From a virus, in the IMG/VR virus record IMGVR_UViG_3300025141_000976, positions 1 to 20,639 of that record: a stretch of DNA of 20,639 bases. One strand, given 5' to 3'. Within the stretch, counting starts at the first letter, position 1, and every line of letters starts with the position of its first letter. The position numbers and the translations under genes were made by a program. This document shows, in pieces, positions 17,632-20,639 of the stretch. Below the pieces are notes generated by a model. That model had not been told where the DNA came from. It searched no databases and worked only from the letters and a program-made list of their open reading frames with translations.

Positions 17632-18596
17632 ATGGACAAAGAATGGTTCCTTGGAGGTCTGATATGGAAGGGCCAATAGAACACTACGTAAATGTAGATG
17701 GACATGCAATGCCAGATATTGCGAGCATGGTCAACGAAAGGATTTCAAACCCAGAGGAGCTTCTGTGTCAATACGATACGGAAGCAATCGGGTCTACAAT
17801 CCTGCGCCAACTAAACGATAAGCGTGGTGGCCCCGCACTTCGCTTGTCAGCGTCTGGTGGCTGTACCCGTGCTCTTGCATACAACTGGCATGAGTCGCCA
17901 TCAACTGTTCCAATCGATTCAGCATCACGAATGAACTTTGCGATTGGCGACCTAACGGAAGTTGTCATCGTAGCTGCAATCAAGGAATCGTTGGCGTCAT
18001 CGGAACAGCCCGCATTCGTTCTTGAGAACACGCTTGAGCAGCAAGCAACGGTACACATTGATGTGGATGAGCACATCCAGATTAGTGGCCACCCGGATGG
18101 TCTTATGATCGTGCCTCTTCGTAATAGGGAGGACGGTTCCATCGAGGGTGTTGCTCGTGCCGTATTGGAAGTCAAGTCAATGAGTGACTACGGTTTCCGC
18201 AAGTTCCGACGCGAAGGTCTTACGGAAGACGATTCGTACTACGGTCAGATTCAAGCCTACATGATGGCTACCAAATCTGAGTACACGTACGTGATTGCAT
18301 ATGGAAAGCAATCAACGTCCAAGGACACAGCCCCTCCGTTTGAGGGAGCTTGGATTCAAGCCAACCCGGTGTACCAAGAATCGATAATAGATAAATACCG
18401 TCGCGTAATCGAAAGCGATTCGCCGGAACAGTTTGCACGCATCCCTCCCAATCGGAAGGGACAGCTTGTATTCCCCTGTACATATTGTACGCATCTTCAT
18501 ACCTGTCATGCTGGAGCCTATGACAAAGCTGAAGAATCTAAGTGGCTCCAAAAAACAACCAAGGTCCGCACTTACGCGGCAAAGGACAACTCATGA
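17628..18596 (+). CDS. Cas4/RecB-type PD-(D/E)XK nuclease with likely Fe-S site, 322 aa
   Basis: GGAGGT precedes ATG 17628, which overlaps the previous stop (ATGA). Catalytic residues line up as GHPD (154-157, Asp157), EVK (181-183, Glu181 and Lys183) and QIQAY (207-211), the RecB-type nuclease set with its Q-x(3)-Y motif. Cys79 (SGGCTRAL) and a C-terminal group, Cys284, Cys287 and Cys293 (CTYCTHLHTC), are placed like the four ligands of the Cas4/AddB iron-sulphur cluster. The enzyme should resect DNA ends for the adjacent annealing protein, a two-part recombination system. No CRISPR array is nearby, so a role in spacer capture is not suggested. Confidence 0.9.
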   Translation: MNGQRMVPWRSDMEGPIEHYVNVDGHAMPDIASMVNERISNPEELLCQYDTEAIGSTILRQLNDKRGGPALRLSASGGCTRALAYNWHESPSTVPIDSASRMNFAIGDLTEVVIVAAIKESLASSEQPAFVLENTLEQQATVHIDVDEHIQISGHPDGLMIVPLRNREDGSIEGVARAVLEVKSMSDYGFRKFRREGLTEDDSYYGQIQAYMMATKSEYTYVIAYGKQSTSKDTAPPFEGAWIQANPVYQESIIDKYRRVIESDSPEQFARIPPNRKGQLVFPCTYCTHLHTCHAGAYDKAEESKWLQKTTKVRTYAAKDNS

Positions 18597-19003
18597 TCAA
18601 TCAAGTCACACTCGTCGGAACCGTGAGGCAGCAGCCGAAACCTGCAGCCAACGGTGCTTTGCTCAACTTCTCGGTAGTTACGTGGTCACACGGCAGGGAC
18701 GGAAAGCGTTATGACACAACGCATTTCATTGATGTCAGTGTCAAGCGTGACATTCCGCCTCTTGGTGAGGGAGCGCTTGTCGCTATCACCGGAACTATCA
18801 CTCGACGTTCCTACGAAAAGAACGGGCAGAAGGTTTGGGTGTCAGGCATCCTTGCGTTCAACATCACGATGGCTGAAGGTGCTCCCGCGAATGGCACACA
18901 GCCCTCCTACAGTCGGAGCCCCGAGTCCAGCCATAGCAATGCAAGCGTTGATAGTGGTGGTCAATACCCTCCGCAAAGCAACGATGAAGAAATCCCGTTC
19001 TAG
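18593..19003 (+). CDS. ssb: Single-stranded DNA-binding protein, 136 aa
   Basis: ATG 18593 (MINQVTLVGTV) has AAGGA upstream and overlaps the nuclease stop (ATGA). The longer frame from 18542 lacks support. The OB domain shows INQVTLVGTV (2-11), LLNFSVVTW (23-31), THFIDVSV (43-50), GALVAITGTITRRSY (60-74) and VWVSGILAFNI. A Ser/Asn/Gly/Gln-rich linker (about 97-129) leads to the acidic tip DEEIPF, the protein-docking end of bacterial SSB. Thus it should coat the displaced strand and recruit host or phage replication proteins. It is a separate gene from the OB-fold protein at 17266. Confidence 0.92.
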   Translation: MINQVTLVGTVRQQPKPAANGALLNFSVVTWSHGRDGKRYDTTHFIDVSVKRDIPPLGEGALVAITGTITRRSYEKNGQKVWVSGILAFNITMAEGAPANGTQPSYSRSPESSHSNASVDSGGQYPPQSNDEEIPF

Positions 19004-19323
19004 TGAAACCAACTGATACGTGGGGCCGGTCGGCTCTGTTGGGTGCGATTGAATCTCTTGGCGGGAACAAGAGTTTCATTCAAGCCCTTTACGAATCGAC
19101 CGGCCTCCGTCTTCAAGAGCAACGTGTTCGGCTCTGGGCAAATGGAACACGGATACCAACTAGTCGCGTAGATGAAGAGAACCCGCAACCAACTGACCGT
19201 CATCGGTTGAATTGCTTTCTACGTATACCTGACGAGGCATGGTGGAATCCTCCACCAGAACAAGAACCAGAACCTATTGACGATGCAATAGGATTCTACG
19301 ATCCCAAAGAAGGTGAAGAATGA
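19003..19323 (+). CDS. Possible HTH protein, 106 aa
   Basis: GTG 19003 overlaps the SSB stop (TAGTG), with no clear Shine-Dalgarno, so coupling is likely. Residues about 8-40 (GRSALLGAIESLGGNKSFIQ, then ALYESTGLRLQEQRVRLWAN) followed by GTRIPTSRV recall YdaS/CII-like helix-turn-helix proteins, in which the recognition helix ends in W-NG-R-P. The C-terminal half is Pro/Glu-rich and acidic (WWNPPPEQEPEPIDDAIGFY). It could be a small regulator inside the replication operon. The call is weak. Confidence 0.55.
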   Translation: MKPTDTWGRSALLGAIESLGGNKSFIQALYESTGLRLQEQRVRLWANGTRIPTSRVDEENPQPTDRHRLNCFLRIPDEAWWNPPPEQEPEPIDDAIGFYDPKEGEE

Positions 19324-19619
19324 ACTTACCCGGATACGACAGCTGGAAGCTGGCCTCTCCATACGATGACATCCAGCCCAGCGATCTGGTGCTCACCACA
19401 CAATGCGATGTTTGTGAGCTTCATGACCATGACGAGCACATCATCGTTGTCGGTGAAGAGAATCTCTGCAAAGACTGCGGCGAGGTGGAGGCCATCCCCG
19501 ATGACCACTACATCGAGTGCGAGGGTTGCGGGGCCAAGGTGCTGGAAGACGAGGCAATCTCAATCAACGATGGAACAATCGACCACACCCCAAGGGTATG
19601 CAAGGAGTGTGCTAAATGA
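19320..19619 (+). CDS. Double zinc-ribbon protein, 99 aa
   Basis: ATG 19320 overlaps the previous stop (ATGA) with AAGGTG upstream. Four CxxC pairs are evenly placed: Cys29/32 (CDVC), Cys50/53 (CKDC), Cys67/70 (CEGC) and Cys94/97 (CKEC). This suits two zinc ribbons in tandem, each pairing two neighbouring motifs. The chain is acidic (DDIQPSD, HDHDEH, EEN, EDE), so protein contact may be more likely than DNA binding. Its place between a possible HTH gene and the RuvC gene points to the replication operon. No family is recognised. Confidence 0.7.
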   Translation: MNLPGYDSWKLASPYDDIQPSDLVLTTQCDVCELHDHDEHIIVVGEENLCKDCGEVEAIPDDHYIECEGCGAKVLEDEAISINDGTIDHTPRVCKECAK

Positions 19620-20104
19620 TTTGGGTTGGAATCGATCCTGGCAAGGACGGTGCAATCGTTGCGCTCAATGAGTCCGGTGTCCAGACGGTTCCAATCCTGC
19701 TTCGCAAGTGCGTTCAGAAAAGGAAATGGAACATCCGTCGTGTTCTTGATGCCTTTGCAATCTTTGCGAATATGAACCCAGAGCTTGTGGTCATTGAGAA
19801 ACCAATCGCAATGCCACGACAATCAGTCAAGTCAACCTTTGAAACTGGCTATGGATTTGGAATCCTGGTCACAGCAATGGAAGCACACAACATCGAATAC
19901 GAGGTTGTTCCTGTAAGGGAATGGCAAACCAATGTGCTTCTTGGAACAGATGCAAAAGGCAAAGAGCGAGCAATCGAAGTGGCCCACGCGATTGTACCAG
20001 AGCTTGAATTTTGTGGACCAGTCAAACACTCAGGCATTGCAGATGCTGCGTGCCTAGCAATACATGCGAGGAACCAATGGAACGAGAGACAATCAAAGCC
20101 GTAA
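19616..20104 (+). CDS. ruvC: RuvC-type Holliday junction resolvase, 162 aa
   Basis: ATG 19616 overlaps the previous stop (ATGA). The RNase H-like fold of RuvC is clear: GIDPGKDGAI (5-14, Asp7), LVVIEKP (57-63, Glu61), then KHSGIADAACLAIHA (137-151) with His138 and Asp143. These acidic residues bind the two catalytic metals. FETGYGFGILVTAME matches the RuvC central helix. Length agrees with RuvC (about 170). It should cut four-way junctions made by the annealing protein. The primase gene starts within its last 28 bp. Confidence 0.92.
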   Translation: MIWVGIDPGKDGAIVALNESGVQTVPILLRKCVQKRKWNIRRVLDAFAIFANMNPELVVIEKPIAMPRQSVKSTFETGYGFGILVTAMEAHNIEYEVVPVREWQTNVLLGTDAKGKERAIEVAHAIVPELEFCGPVKHSGIADAACLAIHARNQWNERQSKP

Positions 20105-20639
20105 GGGATGCAACAAGCATTCAAGAGCTAGTCAGTGAACACACGCAACTGCAAGGTGCAGGGGAGCAACTGAAAGGGGTGTGTCCTATTCACGATGACA
20201 CCGACCCGTCCCTTTACGTACACCCTAGTAAGAACATCTGGTACTGCCATGGCTGTCACAAGGGTGGCGATGCAATCCAGTTTGCAATGGACGCAAGGAA
20301 ACTAAGCTTCTTAGAGGCTGTGGATTTCCTGGCTGAACGTGCTGGTATTGCAGTCGAGTTGAACAAGGAACGCTCAGAGGCGATGCTGCAAGCAAAGGGA
20401 AGGCATGTCACGTATGGTCGCAATCTTTGGTCTGATGAACCACCAAGGCTTTCTCATAAAAGAGAAGCGGCAATCGCGTACTTAGAGTCGCGTAAGGTCA
20501 CACTTCAAACCGCGCAGTTGTTTGAGTTGGGAATGGATTCAAAGGGGCATATTACATTTCCGTTCATGAACGAAGCAGGGAATGTTACCGGACATGCCTA
20601 TCGTCCCGCCACCGATGAATGGGCGAATATGGGCAAGAA
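20077..20639 (+). CDS. dnaG: DnaG-type primase (partial, C-terminus outside window)
   Basis: The frame opens at ATG 20077 (MERETIKAVRDATSIQELVS), with AGGAAC upstream, and has no stop before the window ends. Visible residues 1-187 show a CHC2 zinc finger: CPIHDDTDPSLYVHP, then IWYCHGCHKGGDAI. Its ligands are Cys36, His39, Cys57 and Cys60, with the KGGD signature. Later, AIAYLESRKVTLQTAQLFEL and then ITFPFMNEAGNVTGHAYRPA match the N-terminal part of the DnaG catalytic core (YL-RG, FP-GN-V-G-R). The TOPRIM centre lies beyond the edge. It would prime lagging strands with the DnaB-type helicase at 13891. Confidence 0.92.
   Translation, partial: MERETIKAVRDATSIQELVSEHTQLQGAGEQLKGVCPIHDDTDPSLYVHPSKNIWYCHGCHKGGDAIQFAMDARKLSFLEAVDFLAERAGIAVELNKERSEAMLQAKGRHVTYGRNLWSDEPPRLSHKREAAIAYLESRKVTLQTAQLFELGMDSKGHITFPFMNEAGNVTGHAYRPATDEWANMGK

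Noticed and set aside
16373-18596. CRISPR adaptation module suggested by the Cas4-like nuclease
   Set aside because: No repeat-spacer array, Cas1 or Cas2 is visible. The gene lies between an annealing protein and SSB, the normal place of a phage recombination exonuclease.

Overview
The window is a stretch of a tailed double-stranded DNA bacteriophage genome (or a prophage carrying one). The evidence is a run of virion or tail-fibre-type proteins at the left end and a compact replication and recombination operon at the right end: DnaB-type helicase, Rad52-type annealing protein, OB-fold protein, Cas4/RecB-type nuclease, SSB, RuvC-type resolvase and DnaG-type primase. Genes are small and tightly packed, and many stop and start codons overlap by one base (TAATG or TGATG) or four bases (ATGA). 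No integrase, terminase, capsid gene or tRNA is visible, so the host and lifestyle cannot be fixed from this window.

Layout. (1) 1-3145, minus strand: a truncated membrane-anchored protein and four virion-type proteins, one of them tail-fibre-like. (2) 3228-5629, plus strand, divergent from region 1: seven small genes (a charged protein, a coiled-coil protein, a zinc-ribbon protein, a possible ribbon-helix-helix protein and three unknowns). They are interrupted at 4015-4128 by a CTAG- and palindrome-rich non-coding island. (3) 5630-6176: a non-coding gap between convergent operons, with a GTTCC array kept in a 5-nt register (5760-5869) and a strong terminator hairpin (6122-6155). (4) 6177-12565, minus strand: a region of mostly unknown small proteins, including a protein with two UVR-like motifs, Cys-rich proteins, two very small membrane proteins too short for ordinary gene calls (8153-8233 and 10887-11027) and a large DUF932-like protein. 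(5) 12678-13824, minus strand: an XRE repressor and an unknown 303-residue protein. They diverge from the replication operon across a dyad that looks like an operator. (6) 13891-20639, plus strand: the replication and recombination operon, which runs out of the window inside the primase. One minus-strand gene (15116-15793), with a sharp internal change of codon usage, overlaps the 3' end of the helicase gene tail to tail.

How the genes fit together. The right-hand operon would load a helicase, prime synthesis, coat single strands, and resect, anneal and resolve DNA ends. Two further HTH proteins (15820-16310) sit inside it, and the XRE protein with its dyad probably controls its entry.

The most unusual signal is in the leaders of the minus-strand middle genes and of the Rad52-type gene. 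In five of them a hairpin ends exactly where the Shine-Dalgarno sequence begins (starts 8101, 9864, 10797, 12565, 16373), and a sixth (start 7352) has a bulged hairpin over the start region. In several of these leaders a second, mutually exclusive hairpin overlaps the first. This is the best candidate here for an undescribed regulatory system: a family of small cis-acting RNA switches or stabilising elements repeated along one phage genome. It rests on pattern reading by eye and has not been tested by folding or comparison.
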